From assembly GCA_022822665.1 (NCBI GenBank), contig JAJEAR010000029.1:1-64000 (forward strand): a stretch of DNA of 64,000 nucleotides, given 5' to 3'. Positions 17,961 through 26,056 of this stretch are shown here, piece after piece; the stretch's first letter is position 1; every line of letters starts with the position of its first letter. The notes under the pieces are model-generated. The model had not been told where the DNA came from, searched no databases, and saw nothing but the letters and a program-made list of their open reading frames with translations. The position numbers were made by a program, and so were the translations under genes. The DNA comes from Alphaproteobacteria bacterium. GTDB taxonomy: Bacteria > Pseudomonadota > Alphaproteobacteria > Thalassobaculales > Thalassobaculaceae.

Positions 17961-18668
17961 ATGTCAGGGATCGACTTTCATTACTGGCCGACACCGAACG
18001 GCTGGAAGGTGGCAATCCTGCTGGAGGAGCTCGGGATCGCCTACAGGCTGTGCCCGGTCAACATCGGCAAGGGCGATCAGTTCCGGCCCGAGTTCCTGGC
18101 CATCAGCCCCAACAACCGCATGCCGGCAATTGTCGATCACGACGTCGAGGGCGAGCCGATCAGCGTGTTCGAATCGGGCGCGATCATGTTCTACCTCGCC
18201 GAAAAGACAGGCCGGTTCATTCCCGGTGATGCTCGTGGACGGGTGGAAGCGCTGGAGTGGTTGTTCTGGCAGACCGGCAACCAGGGGCCGATGGCGGGCC
18301 AGCTCAGCCACTTCGTCAACTATGCACCCGGCGATCATCCGTACTCCCACCAGCGGTATGCCAACGAGTATGACCGCTGTCTCGGCGTACTCGAGCGGCG
18401 CCTGGAGGGCCGGGCCTGGCTTCTGGGCGAGGAGTACTCCGTCGCCGACATGATCGCGTGGCCCTGGGCGCTGATTGCCCGCCCGCTCGGTGTCTCGCTC
18501 GATGCCTATCCCCGGGTCTCGGCGTGGCGCGCGGCGGTCAAGGACCGGCCTGCTGTCCAGCGCGCGGTCGACCTGGGCAAGGAGTTTCGCCGGGCCGGGC
18601 CGCCGAGCGAGGAGGAACGCAAGGTCCTGTTCAACCAGACGGGGGACCGCCTCGTTTCAACTTCCTGA
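17961..18668 (+). CDS. Glutathione S-transferase, YfcG/YghU-like
   Basis: A 235-residue GST with an N-terminal thioredoxin-fold domain (FHYWPTPNGWKVAILLEELGIAYR, then NNRMPAIVDHD and ISVFESGAIMFYLAEK, the glutathione-binding cis-Pro and ES motifs) and a C-terminal helical domain (about 90-215, WLLGEEYSVADMIAWPW). The TPNGWKV start is typical of the YfcG/YghU (nu) class, which has disulfide-bond reductase activity. ATG 17961 follows CGGAACG, with no strong ribosome binding site. Located 240 bases after a CoA-transferase gene; convergent with hepT. Confidence 0.9.
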   Translation: MSGIDFHYWPTPNGWKVAILLEELGIAYRLCPVNIGKGDQFRPEFLAISPNNRMPAIVDHDVEGEPISVFESGAIMFYLAEKTGRFIPGDARGRVEALEWLFWQTGNQGPMAGQLSHFVNYAPGDHPYSHQRYANEYDRCLGVLERRLEGRAWLLGEEYSVADMIAWPWALIARPLGVSLDAYPRVSAWRAAVKDRPAVQRAVDLGKEFRRAGPPSEEERKVLFNQTGDRLVSTS

Positions 18669-18909
18669 CCAGACCGGGCAGCACATCCAGCCGACCGCGC
18701 AGCGCTGGCGTAATCCGAAGTACGATACCGACCATAGGCGAGACGACGAGCGTTACTGTCCGGGATCGACGGTACCTGTGCGGGTGGCGGACAAACGACC
18801 CGGATACGGCTGGACGGACCCACGTGTGAATGCCTGCACCCCCGGCGCGGGCACGCCGGCTCCCCGCAGGGAGAAATGACGATCAGTCGATCGATGGCCG
18901 CGTGCGCTG

Positions 18910-19272
18910 CTACTTCGACTCCCGCGTCGTACCACTCTCGGACGGGACGAGCGGTTCGAGCAACGAGATCAATTGCGGCAGGTCTCCCCGTACCGTATTC
19001 CAGACGATATCCAGGTTGACGTCAAAATATGCGTGGACGAGGCGATTACGCATTCCCACGATCTGCTCCCACGGTATTTCCGGCAACTGTTGGCGTGCGG
19101 GTTTGGTGACCTGCGTTGCCGCCTCGCCGACGATCTCGACGTCCTTGACCAGTGCAAGGACCAGTTGGCGATCATTGTCGAGGTCGCCGCGCACCCGTCC
19201 TCGAGCGAAAGCCACCGCTTCTCGCGCGGCGTCCAGCATGTGCTGCAATCGGATTTCGTCATCCTTGCGCAT
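18910..19272 (-). CDS. hepT: HepT-like HEPN-domain ribonuclease toxin (DUF86)
   Basis: A 120-residue all-helical HEPN protein with the catalytic RX4HXY motif R75-NRLV-H80-A-Y82. In characterised HepT-MntA systems this site cleaves RNA and is silenced when the partner adds AMP units to the tyrosine. Its start lies inside the 3' end of the antitoxin gene (14-base overlap, 19259-19272), the usual antitoxin-first order with translational coupling. ATG 19272 is used. The gene converges on GST across 240 bases that hold no recognisable gene. Confidence 0.9.
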   Translation of the reverse strand: MRKDDEIRLQHMLDAAREAVAFARGRVRGDLDNDRQLVLALVKDVEIVGEAATQVTKPARQQLPEIPWEQIVGMRNRLVHAYFDVNLDIVWNTVRGDLPQLISLLEPLVPSESGTTRESK

Positions 19273-19564
19273 ACTGGACTTCCGCAGTGTCGAGGACTTC
19301 CTGGCGGAAATACCGACTCAAATCCTCCGGGGTTCTCAAGTCCACCTTGCGGCCGCCGAACAGAGACGACAGCTCGATCTCCATGCCAGCAACACCCAAC
19401 AGACCGGGTGTTCGACCTGGCGCGAACTCGACCAGCACGTCGATATCACTCTCAGGGCCGAAGTCTTCTCGTAGCGCTGAGCCGAAAATCGCAAGACGCT
19501 GGATACCGTGTTCTTTGCAGAAATCGGCCAGTTCTGTCTTCGGGATCAACAGTTGCTGGTTCAT
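19259..19564 (-). CDS. mntA: MntA-like minimal nucleotidyltransferase antitoxin
   Basis: A 101-residue minimal nucleotidyltransferase with the polymerase-beta signature G28-S29...D40-I-D42 ([21 protein letters not shown]) and a third acidic residue in KVDLRTP near 75. MntA antitoxins transfer AMP from ATP to HepT and so neutralise it. ATG 19564 overlaps the stop of a short upstream frame by four bases (ATGA), so translation may be coupled to it. With hepT it forms a complete-looking type VII toxin-antitoxin module. Confidence 0.9.
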   Translation of the reverse strand: MNQQLLIPKTELADFCKEHGIQRLAIFGSALREDFGPESDIDVLVEFAPGRTPGLLGVAGMEIELSSLFGGRKVDLRTPEDLSRYFRQEVLDTAEVQYAQG

Positions 19565-19653
19565 GATTGAAACACTCGACTTGCATCGACGTTGAAGCCG
19601 GCAGCCTTCAATTCCTGAACGAGGTTCATCTTCCAACCACCGGCATCATCCAT
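19561..19653 (-). CDS. Possible 30-codon upstream frame coupled to mntA
   Basis: An ATG at 19653 opens a 30-codon frame ([20 protein letters not shown]...) that ends in TGA overlapping the mntA ATG. The overlap is the main evidence. The frame is open further upstream (GYDGVVYSN precedes the ATG), a sequence faintly like the end of ADP-ribosyltransferase-fold domains, so it may be a decayed gene remnant rather than a leader peptide. Function unknown. Confidence 0.3.
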   Translation of the reverse strand: MDDAGGWKMNLVQELKAAGFNVDASRVFQS

Positions 19654-19696
19654 GTTGCTGTAAACGACTCCATCATAGCCCGATGGCGGTTCCACA

Positions 19697-19834
19697 TCAC
19701 CCGATGACGGCTCCCACCAGGAGACCCAGGCTGAAACATGTTCCACTTCCGAGCACGTCGAGAAAACACCCGACACCAAGAACGACTACGACGATGACCG
19801 CCAAGACCAGGCCGATCCCCACGAGACGGCCCAT
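19697..19834 (-). CDS. Small membrane protein, 45 residues
   Basis: An ATG at 19834 is preceded by the near-perfect ribosome binding site GGAGGA six bases upstream. It opens a 45-codon frame ending at TGA 19697. The product starts MGRLVGIGLVLAVIVVVVLG and ends FSLGLLVGAVIG: two very hydrophobic stretches separated by CFLDVLGSGTC, so one or two membrane helices. No homologue family is recognised. It lies between the TauE gene stop (19892) and the mntA leader frame, all on the minus strand. A role with the toxin-antitoxin module is possible but unproven. Confidence 0.6.
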   Translation of the reverse strand: MGRLVGIGLVLAVIVVVVLGVGCFLDVLGSGTCFSLGLLVGAVIG

Positions 19835-19891
19835 ACCGTGTCCTCCGAAAAGACGTTCCCCCTCTCCTGTACGCATTTCACGTTCGGATTT

Positions 19892-20668
19892 CTATGTCGC
19901 AACGTCGTGGATCGCCCGGGCCAGGGTGGCGAGACCGGTGAGCGAGAGCAGAGCGAGGGCGGCATCGCGGTAGTACCGGTGCCCGCCGGAGGCAAAGAAG
20001 CGAATGCCGAACCAGCTCGCGGCCAGGTAGACCGGCACCAGCACCAGGCTGATCAGCACCACTTCCCTCGTGTAGAGACCATGCCAGGCAAGCGGCGGAA
20101 TGGCACAGAGATTGAGCGCTGCGACCACCCCGATCACGTTGGCGCGCTGGCGTTCCGGATCACCGGCGCGCGCGAGCGCCACCACGACCGCCGGCGGTCC
20201 GCCGACACCACCGCCGCCCTGGATCACGCCCGCGAACGCACCCATGCCAACCAGTACACCCGAGCCGGGGGAGCGCGACAGGTGCCAGCCGCGGTACATC
20301 AGTGCCACCATGATCAGGACCGCGGTCGCGATCGCGATCTTCATCACCTCGCTGTCGACAGTGACCAGGACCCAGGTCCCCAACGGTGCGGCGACGAAGC
20401 TCGAACACGCAAACGGCAGCACGAAGGACCGCTCGGCTCGCCGGACCGCGGCCGGGAGCAGCTGGACCATGACCGGAACCCCGCTCAGGCTTGCGACGGC
20501 CACCGCCTGGGCGGGACTGATCACGTGGCTCAGCACCAGCACCATGATCATCGAGGCGCCGAAACCGACAAACCCGCGCATGAACCCGGCCACCACCATG
20601 GCGGCCAGCATCACCGTGACGGTCAGCGGATCGGCAAAGCCGGGAAACGTCCCGAAGAGGTCGGGCAT
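19892..20668 (-). CDS. TauE/SafE family membrane permease
   Basis: A 258-residue polytopic inner-membrane protein (about 8 hydrophobic segments) of the TauE/SafE (DUF81) family, which exports sulfite, sulfoacetate or related anions. Typical features are the N-terminal GFMRGFVGFGASMIMVLVLSH and the repeat-half motif GAFAGVIQGGGGVGGPPAVV near residue 140. It starts 8 bases after the stop of the TauD-like dioxygenase gene, suggesting one operon. Taurine-type dioxygenases release sulfite, which gives an attractive but unproven link to a sulfite exporter. Confidence 0.9.
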   Translation of the reverse strand: MPDLFGTFPGFADPLTVTVMLAAMVVAGFMRGFVGFGASMIMVLVLSHVISPAQAVAVASLSGVPVMVQLLPAAVRRAERSFVLPFACSSFVAAPLGTWVLVTVDSEVMKIAIATAVLIMVALMYRGWHLSRSPGSGVLVGMGAFAGVIQGGGGVGGPPAVVVALARAGDPERQRANVIGVVAALNLCAIPPLAWHGLYTREVVLISLVLVPVYLAASWFGIRFFASGGHRYYRDAALALLSLTGLATLARAIHDVAT

Positions 20669-20676
20669 GCGCGGGG

Positions 20677-21519
20677 TTAGTGGCTCCGCTCCGCCACGCC
20701 CCTCACCGGCTCACCCTTGATGGTGATCCGGTGCATGACGCGGCGTTGGCCGTAGTAGTCGTTCAGCGCCGTGTGCAGCACCGAGCGATTGTCCCAGATG
20801 CCCAGCATCCCCGGTTCCCACCGGATTCGGCAGGTCAGTTCCGGCCGGGTTGCATGCCCCATCAGCCAGGTAAGGAGCGGCCGGCTCTCCTCCTCGCTCA
20901 TGCCGTCAAACCGTTTGGTGCTGCGCTCGTCGCTCACGTAGAGCGCCGGCCTGCCGGTCTCGGGATGGAGGCGCACCAGGGGGTGGATCGCCTCCTCGGC
21001 CGGCGTCTCGACGTCCGCAACGCGCTCCGCCATCCTGGCGGAACGCGGCGCCTTCTTGTTGTAGCTGTTGCAGGTGCGAAGCCCTGCCGCCATTCGCTGC
21101 ATGCCCGAGGAGAGGCTGTCGTACGCTCCGGTCAGACTGGCAAACATCGTATCCCCGCCCGCGGCGGGTGTTTCGCGGGCGAGCAGCATGGTGAAGTTTG
21201 CTGGCAAGGGCGTGAAGATCTGGTCGGTGTGCCAGTGGTCCGCGAAACCCGTCGGATCATCGGCTTCCCGGACGATCTCGATGATCTCCGGAAACTCGTC
21301 GAGACCACGCAGATACGGATGCAGGTGCACCTCGCCCCATTTCCGGGCAAAGGCGAGGTAGTCTTCGGGCGATAGGTCCTGGTCGCGGAAACAGATGACG
21401 CCGTACCTGAGCAGGGCCGAACGGACATCCGCCATGCCGTCGTCATCGAGCCCGGCGACATCAATGCCGCGAATTTCCGCACCGAGTGCGCCGGCAATCG
21501 GCACGATTTCGAACGACAT
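20677..21519 (-). CDS. TauD/TfdA family Fe(II)/2-oxoglutarate dioxygenase
   Basis: A 280-residue dioxygenase. The iron facial triad is H97-x-D99 in DHWHTDQIF and the distal His in IWDNRSVLHTALNDY (about 255); the 2-oxoglutarate arginine lies shortly after, in GQRRVMHRITI. The family oxidises taurine, 2,4-D and similar compounds; a substrate-specific call is not possible. ATG 21519 has GGGAG eight bases upstream; a GTG at 21528 is the alternative. The downstream gene, 8 bases away, encodes a TauE/SafE permease, consistent with organosulfur use (inference). Confidence 0.9.
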   Translation of the reverse strand: MSFEIVPIAGALGAEIRGIDVAGLDDDGMADVRSALLRYGVICFRDQDLSPEDYLAFARKWGEVHLHPYLRGLDEFPEIIEIVREADDPTGFADHWHTDQIFTPLPANFTMLLARETPAAGGDTMFASLTGAYDSLSSGMQRMAAGLRTCNSYNKKAPRSARMAERVADVETPAEEAIHPLVRLHPETGRPALYVSDERSTKRFDGMSEEESRPLLTWLMGHATRPELTCRIRWEPGMLGIWDNRSVLHTALNDYYGQRRVMHRITIKGEPVRGVAERSH

Positions 21520-21604
21520 GGCACGCACTCCCAGCCTGGTCCACGGACCCCTTCAGTTTATGCCGGATTTGCCGGTACGGCCACGGTCGGCGATCGACCG
21601 GATC

Positions 21605-22066
21605 TCATCCCTTCCAGGACAGGTGACCCCGGTCGGGCTCGAGCGGGGCATGCGCCGGATGCGTCTCGTGGCTCTCGGTGACCTCGATGCTGCAGAATTC
21701 GGCCCGGCTGCGCGCGAAGACCTCCCGGCGGATCGGGTACCAGAAACTCGGAGGATCGAAACACCCGCCCGAAATTCCCTGCAACGACGCCCAGGGCCCG
21801 GCGTCAATGGTCCAGTAGACCTGAGTGCCACAGCTCGAACAGCGTTCGATCTGCCAGGTGTTGCCGCTTTCGGACTGGAAGGAATACTCCTGCAGGTCCC
21901 CGGAAAGCCGGGTCACCCGGTCGAGCGGAACATAGACCGAGACCCCGAACGCGCTGCCGGTGCGTAGCTGGCAGTAGCGGCAATGGCAGATGGCAGCCCG
22001 TTCCGGCTCGCCCTCGACGCGGAACCGCACCTCGCCGCACAGGCACCCGCCCTCGTGCGTCTGCAT
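21605..22066 (-). CDS. GFA (CENP-V/GFA) family zinc-binding protein
   Basis: A 153-residue GFA-domain protein with the zinc-binding cysteines HEGGCLCGEVRF (residues 8-10), ICHCRYCQLRTG (about 28-33) and ERCSSCGTQVY (about 75-78). The family is named after glutathione-dependent formaldehyde-activating enzyme, but most members have unproven activities. ATG 22066 is preceded by GGGAGAAG. It lies between the dioxygenase gene and the tRNA gene, on the same strand as both. Confidence 0.9.
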   Translation of the reverse strand: MQTHEGGCLCGEVRFRVEGEPERAAICHCRYCQLRTGSAFGVSVYVPLDRVTRLSGDLQEYSFQSESGNTWQIERCSSCGTQVYWTIDAGPWASLQGISGGCFDPPSFWYPIRREVFARSRAEFCSIEVTESHETHPAHAPLEPDRGHLSWKG

Positions 22067-22091
22067 TCCATCTTCTCCCGGCGGCAGGACA

Positions 22092-22168
22092 TGGTGGGCC
22101 CGGAGGGACTCGAACCCCCGACAACGCCGTTATGAGCGGCGCGTTCTAACCAGCTGAACTACAGGCCC
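22092..22168 (-). tRNA. tRNA with anticodon CAT (elongator Met or Ile2)
   Basis: A complete 77-base cloverleaf including an encoded 3' CCA. The acceptor stem GGGCCTG pairs with CGGGCCC (one G-U); the D arm has GTTCAGCTGGTTAGAAC; the anticodon stem CGCCG/CGGCG encloses loop CTCATAA; the T arm contains GGTTCGAGTCC. CAT with this loop is compatible with elongator methionine or with the isoleucine-2 tRNA whose wobble C becomes lysidine. The acceptor stem resembles isoleucine tRNAs, but I cannot decide. It does not look like initiator tRNA, because the first pair is G-C. Confidence 0.93.
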
Positions 22169-22178
22169 ACGTGCCATA

Positions 22179-22207
22179 CTTATGAGCACCGCGGCGGACG
22201 TCGTCAA
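22179..22207 (-). promoter_or_regulatory. Sigma70-type promoter of the tRNA gene
   Basis: Reading the minus strand, TTGACG (22207-22202) and CATAAG (22184-22179) are separated by 17 bases. The -10 box ends 10 bases before the tRNA 5' end. Confidence 0.6.
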
Positions 22208-22552
22208 CCGCACTCCGGCGTCCCTGGCCGGGGAGTTGGTGGCAGTTTCAGGCATGATACCGGGCCTGTCGGCTGGACTGGAGCAATCGCGGCGCCCGGA
22301 CCGGCACCGGGGACTGCAACGGGACTCCGGTACGGGAACAGGAGCTGAGCCGCGCACGAGGCCCCGCGGCCGTGCCCCGCCTGCAGGAGCACAGTCCCGC
22401 GGGCCTGGTGACGGCCACCGGAACGGTGTGGGACCACGACACGGCCGCTCGGTGCCCGAAATACGGCACACGGGGGGCCGGCCCGGCGTGCCGGGCACCT
22501 CGGACAGCCAGCGGTTCCGCGTCTGCCTGGCACTGACGCAACATCGGCCCGG
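22208..22552. other. Intergenic stretch without a supported gene
   Basis: About 345 GC-rich bases between the tRNA promoter and the tctA stop. Open frames on both strands lack conserved residues and ribosome binding sites. Confidence 0.5.
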
Positions 22553-24061
22553 TCAGTCCGCCGCCTTCCCGGGCCGCTTAAGGAAACTGCGCAGGAACAA
22601 CGGTGCGACGAAGCCGGCGATGGCGGCAAGCCAGAGGCCAACGGCGATGCCCGAGGAGAACAGGTAGGTCCAGTCACCGTCCGAGATCACCATGGCGCGA
22701 CGCAGGCTGTCTTCCATGTTGTTGCCGAGCAGGATGCCCAGGATGATCGGGACGGTGGGGACGTCGAGCTTGCGGAGCACGTAGCCGAGGATGCCGAAGA
22801 TGATCATCAGGATCAGGTCGAATCCGCTGCCCGAGAGCGAGTAGATCCCGGAAAAGGAAATCATGGTGATCCCGGGCAGCAGCAGCCAGGGCGGCACCGA
22901 GAGGATGCGGACAAACAGCCGGACCATGGGCACGTTCATGATCAGCAGGACAAAGTTGGAGATCAGCAGGGCGGCGATCAGGCCCCAGACCACCTCCGGT
23001 CGTTCGTCGAACAGCAGCGGTCCGGGCGTGATGTCGAGCGTGAGCAACAGGGCAAGCAGGACGGCGGTCGTGCCCGATCCGGGAACTCCCAGCGTGAGCA
23101 TCGGGACCAGCGCTCCGCCGGCGGCGGCGTTGTTGCCGGCCTCCGGCGCCGCAACGCCCCGGGGATTGCCGGTGCCGAAGGTCTCCTTGTCATGGCGCGC
23201 CACCGCCTTCTCCCCCATGTAGGCAAGAAAGCTGCCAAGGGATGCGCCCGCCCCGGGCAGGATTCCGGCAACAAAACCGATGGCCGTGGCCCGCAGCATC
23301 GCGCCGAAGCTGGTGACGATGTCCCTGACCGGAATGGTGAGGCGTCCGAGTGACGTGCCGATTGCCGAGCCGCGGCCGTGCCCCTCGATGAAGATGAACA
23401 CTTCTGCCACCGCGAACAGGCCGACGATCGCCACCAGGAAGTCGACCCCGTCCATGAGATGGATCGCCCCGAATGTCAGGCGGGGAATTCCGGTCTGGTT
23501 GTCGAGGCCGATCATCGCGATCGCAAGGCCGAGGGCCGCCGCGAAGGCCGCCTTGGCCTGGTTGCGCGAGGTCAGGCCGCCAAGGGTGCAGAAGGCGAGC
23601 AGGTACAGCGCGAAGTACTCGGCAGGCCCGAACAGGTAGGCGACCCGGGCCAGCAGGGGCGCCATCAGCATGAGACCGATGGTCGCGAGGAAGGCGCCGA
23701 CAAAGGACGCGACCCCGGACAGCACGAGAGCGTCGGCGGCCCTCCCCTGCCTCGCCATGGGGTAACCGTCGAGGGTCGTCATCAGCGCGGGCTCGTCGCC
23801 CGGAATGTTCAGCAGGATGGAGGAAATCCGTCCGCCGTACATGGCGCCGTAATAGACCGCGGTCATCAGGACCAGGGCCTGGGTCGCGTCGAGCCCCAAC
23901 GAGAAGGCGAGCGGTATGAGGATGGCGACGCCGTTCGAGGGTCCCAGGCCCGGAAGCGAGCCGATGACGGTTCCCAGGAAGCAGCCGCCCACCGCCAGCA
24001 GCAGCGTGGTCGGGGTGAGCGCGACGGCAAAGCCCTGCGTCAGGTTGGCGAGAATGTCCAT
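22553..24061 (-). CDS. tctA: Tripartite tricarboxylate transporter large permease TctA
   Basis: A 502-residue polytopic membrane protein (about 11-12 helices) of the TctA family, the large channel subunit of binding-protein-dependent secondary tricarboxylate transporters. Family motifs are GLGPSNGVAILIPLAFSLG near residue 38, YGGRISSILLNIPGDEPALMTTLDGYP near 75 and GAGNNAAAGGALVPMLTLGVPGSGTTAVLL near 305. It is the last gene of tctC-tctB-tctA on the minus strand, ten bases after tctB. Confidence 0.93.
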   Translation of the reverse strand: MDILANLTQGFAVALTPTTLLLAVGGCFLGTVIGSLPGLGPSNGVAILIPLAFSLGLDATQALVLMTAVYYGAMYGGRISSILLNIPGDEPALMTTLDGYPMARQGRAADALVLSGVASFVGAFLATIGLMLMAPLLARVAYLFGPAEYFALYLLAFCTLGGLTSRNQAKAAFAAALGLAIAMIGLDNQTGIPRLTFGAIHLMDGVDFLVAIVGLFAVAEVFIFIEGHGRGSAIGTSLGRLTIPVRDIVTSFGAMLRATAIGFVAGILPGAGASLGSFLAYMGEKAVARHDKETFGTGNPRGVAAPEAGNNAAAGGALVPMLTLGVPGSGTTAVLLALLLTLDITPGPLLFDERPEVVWGLIAALLISNFVLLIMNVPMVRLFVRILSVPPWLLLPGITMISFSGIYSLSGSGFDLILMIIFGILGYVLRKLDVPTVPIILGILLGNNMEDSLRRAMVISDGDWTYLFSSGIAVGLWLAAIAGFVAPLFLRSFLKRPGKAAD

Positions 24062-24071
24062 TCCGGTGCCC

Positions 24072-24512
24072 TTATCCGGTCAGAACCCTGCCGAAGGGCG
24101 CCAGTCCGAGTCCGAGCCCGTATTTCAGGACACCGAAGAGACCGAGCGAAAGACCGACACCGGCGAGTGCCGCACGGGCCAGGTCCGGGCGGATCAGCCA
24201 GGCCAGAATTGCCGAGGCGAGTGCCGCGGGAAGCAGAAAGCCGACGGGTCTCAGGGTGACGGCGAACGCGACGAGCACGACGAGCGTTACCGCAATCCGG
24301 ACCAGGGCCGGTGGTCCGGGCCATTCCGGATCGGGATCGGGACGCAGCACCATTGCAAGCCCGCAGAGCAGCCCGACCCCGCCGATCATGTACGGAAAGG
24401 TCCTGGACCCGACAGGGTCGGACAGGAATCCGACCCTGATCTGGGCTGCACTCACGATGTAGCCGAGTGCCGCGAAAGTGACGACGAGACCGAAGACCCG
24501 GTCGCCACGCAC
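24072..24512 (-). CDS. tctB: Tripartite tricarboxylate transporter small permease TctB
   Basis: A 146-residue protein with four hydrophobic segments, the size and topology of TctB. The best start is GTG at 24512, whose first base is the last base of the tctC TAG stop, giving tight coupling. A longer frame to 24641 lies wholly over tctC and is rejected. It contains YIVSAAQIRVGFLSDPVGSRTFPYMIG, typical of the family's first loop. Confidence 0.85.
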   Translation of the reverse strand: MRGDRVFGLVVTFAALGYIVSAAQIRVGFLSDPVGSRTFPYMIGGVGLLCGLAMVLRPDPDPEWPGPPALVRIAVTLVVLVAFAVTLRPVGFLLPAALASAILAWLIRPDLARAALAGVGLSLGLFGVLKYGLGLGLAPFGRVLTG

Positions 24513-25480
24513 TACTCGATGACCCCGATCTCGCGCGAAAGCTGTTCGATTTCGCCGACGACCTGGTTGACGTAGTCCTGGAAGTCCGGACCAACCTTGG
24601 TGAAGGGGGCAAGACCGTTGGCCTTCATCGCGGCAGCCCATTCATCCGAGGCCGCGACCGTCGCCAGGCCATCGGACCATTTCCGGTAGTCGTCCTCGGA
24701 AATGCCCCTGGGCACGTAGAGGCCGCGCCAGTTGACTGCCACCACGTCAATGCCCTGCTCCCGTGCCGTCGGGATGTGTTCGAATCCGGGAACCCGTTCC
24801 TCGGTCATCACCGCAAGGACACGGACATCGTCCGCCTTCAGGAAACCGACGACCTCGGAGATATCTCCGGTCATTGCCTGGGTATGGCCGCCGATCGTCT
24901 GGGTGAGCGCATCGGCGCCCCCGTCGAGCCCGATGTACTTGACCTTGCGTATATCGGTGAAACCGGCCCGCCCGAGGGCCATCAGGACCTTGAGGTGATC
25001 GAAGCCGCCGACGGCGGAGCCACCGGCAAAGGTCACCGAAGCGGGATCCGCCTTGACCGCGTCGATCAGGTCGGTCAGGGACTGGTGCGGCGAATCCTTG
25101 GCGACCACAATCACGCCCGGATCCGCCCCGATTGCCCCGAGAAACCGCACCTGGTCGGCCTTGAGGCCGCCGTAGGCGTCCTGAGCAAGCCGGGTCGCGG
25201 TCGCCGAGGACGCGGCCACGATGAGGTCCGCATCCTCGTTGCGCTCGTTCACAACATGGTTGAACGCGAGCCCGCCGCCACCGCCGGCCATGTTGGTGAC
25301 CTGTATCGGTTTGTCGACGACTCCGATGTCATGCATGATCTTGCCGATGGTCCGGCAGGTGAAATCCCAGCCACCTCCCGGATTGGCCGGAGCGATGCAC
25401 TCGGCAGCCGAAACGGTTCCGGCCAGCCCAAGGCCAAGCAGGGCGCCGGCGGCATACCCCGCGATCGAATACTTGCGCAT
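24512..25480 (-). CDS. tctC: Tripartite tricarboxylate transporter binding protein TctC (Bug family)
   Basis: A 322-residue periplasmic solute receptor with a signal peptide cleaved after VSA (about residue 25). The PANPGGGWDFTCRTIG and VDKPIQVTNMAGGGGGLAFNHV motifs match the Bug/TctC family, and the second lobe has FAGGSAVGGFDHL and YIGLDGGADALTQTIGG. These proteins bind citrate, tricarballylate, glutarate or similar anions. GGGAGGA lies upstream of ATG 25480. First gene of the tctCBA operon. Confidence 0.93.
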   Translation of the reverse strand: MRKYSIAGYAAGALLGLGLAGTVSAAECIAPANPGGGWDFTCRTIGKIMHDIGVVDKPIQVTNMAGGGGGLAFNHVVNERNEDADLIVAASSATATRLAQDAYGGLKADQVRFLGAIGADPGVIVVAKDSPHQSLTDLIDAVKADPASVTFAGGSAVGGFDHLKVLMALGRAGFTDIRKVKYIGLDGGADALTQTIGGHTQAMTGDISEVVGFLKADDVRVLAVMTEERVPGFEHIPTAREQGIDVVAVNWRGLYVPRGISEDDYRKWSDGLATVAASDEWAAAMKANGLAPFTKVGPDFQDYVNQVVGEIEQLSREIGVIE

Positions 25481-25559
25481 TTTTGTCGTGTCCTCCCTTG
25501 CTGAACGGCGATTGCCGGTGACGTGACCTGTGCTGGCTGCGTCCGGAACGACGGCACAG

Positions 25560-25720
25560 GAAAGTCCTCTGATCACATCTTGTACTGCAGGGATCAGTCG
25601 TATTCAACCGGTCGCATTCACCATAAGACTTAAAGAAATAAGCAGACGTACAATGTACTCATCATGAAGTCATAATATCGTTTAGACATACTGTAAGGAA
25701 ACACGATATCGCAGGTTCGT
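25560..25720 (-). promoter_or_regulatory. AT-rich control region of tctCBA with a candidate operator
   Basis: A locally AT-rich stretch upstream of tctC holds the perfect palindrome GTACAATGTAC (25648-25658), the size of a GntR-family operator, and several TATA-like sequences. I could not fix one -35/-10 pair. No regulator gene adjoins it. The rest of the 25481-26056 gap shows nothing. Confidence 0.35.
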
Positions 25721-26056
25721 CGATCTGGATCGTTCCCGCACTTTGAACCGGGTTCGATACCCTGAACGACGGCGCGTATCCGGTGCGGACCGCCACCAGG
25801 CGCGCCGATAGCCGATCCGGGCTTGCCGGAAACACCCGATCCCGGTTTCTCTCGAGAGCCCCGGTGCCGATGAAAACGGGCGACCCTGACCCTGGCCAGC
25901 CCCCAAAGGCCGGAGCGAGATCCCTGTCCGGCCCCGGCGTGATCGGCGTGATCGTCGATCGGGGAGCCCGGGGTTGCCGGAACACCCGGGGAACGGCCGC
26001 TTGCGCTCGCGTGGCGATGCGAATAGCGTGCGGCCGTTTTCAGCGAAAGGTCGGTC

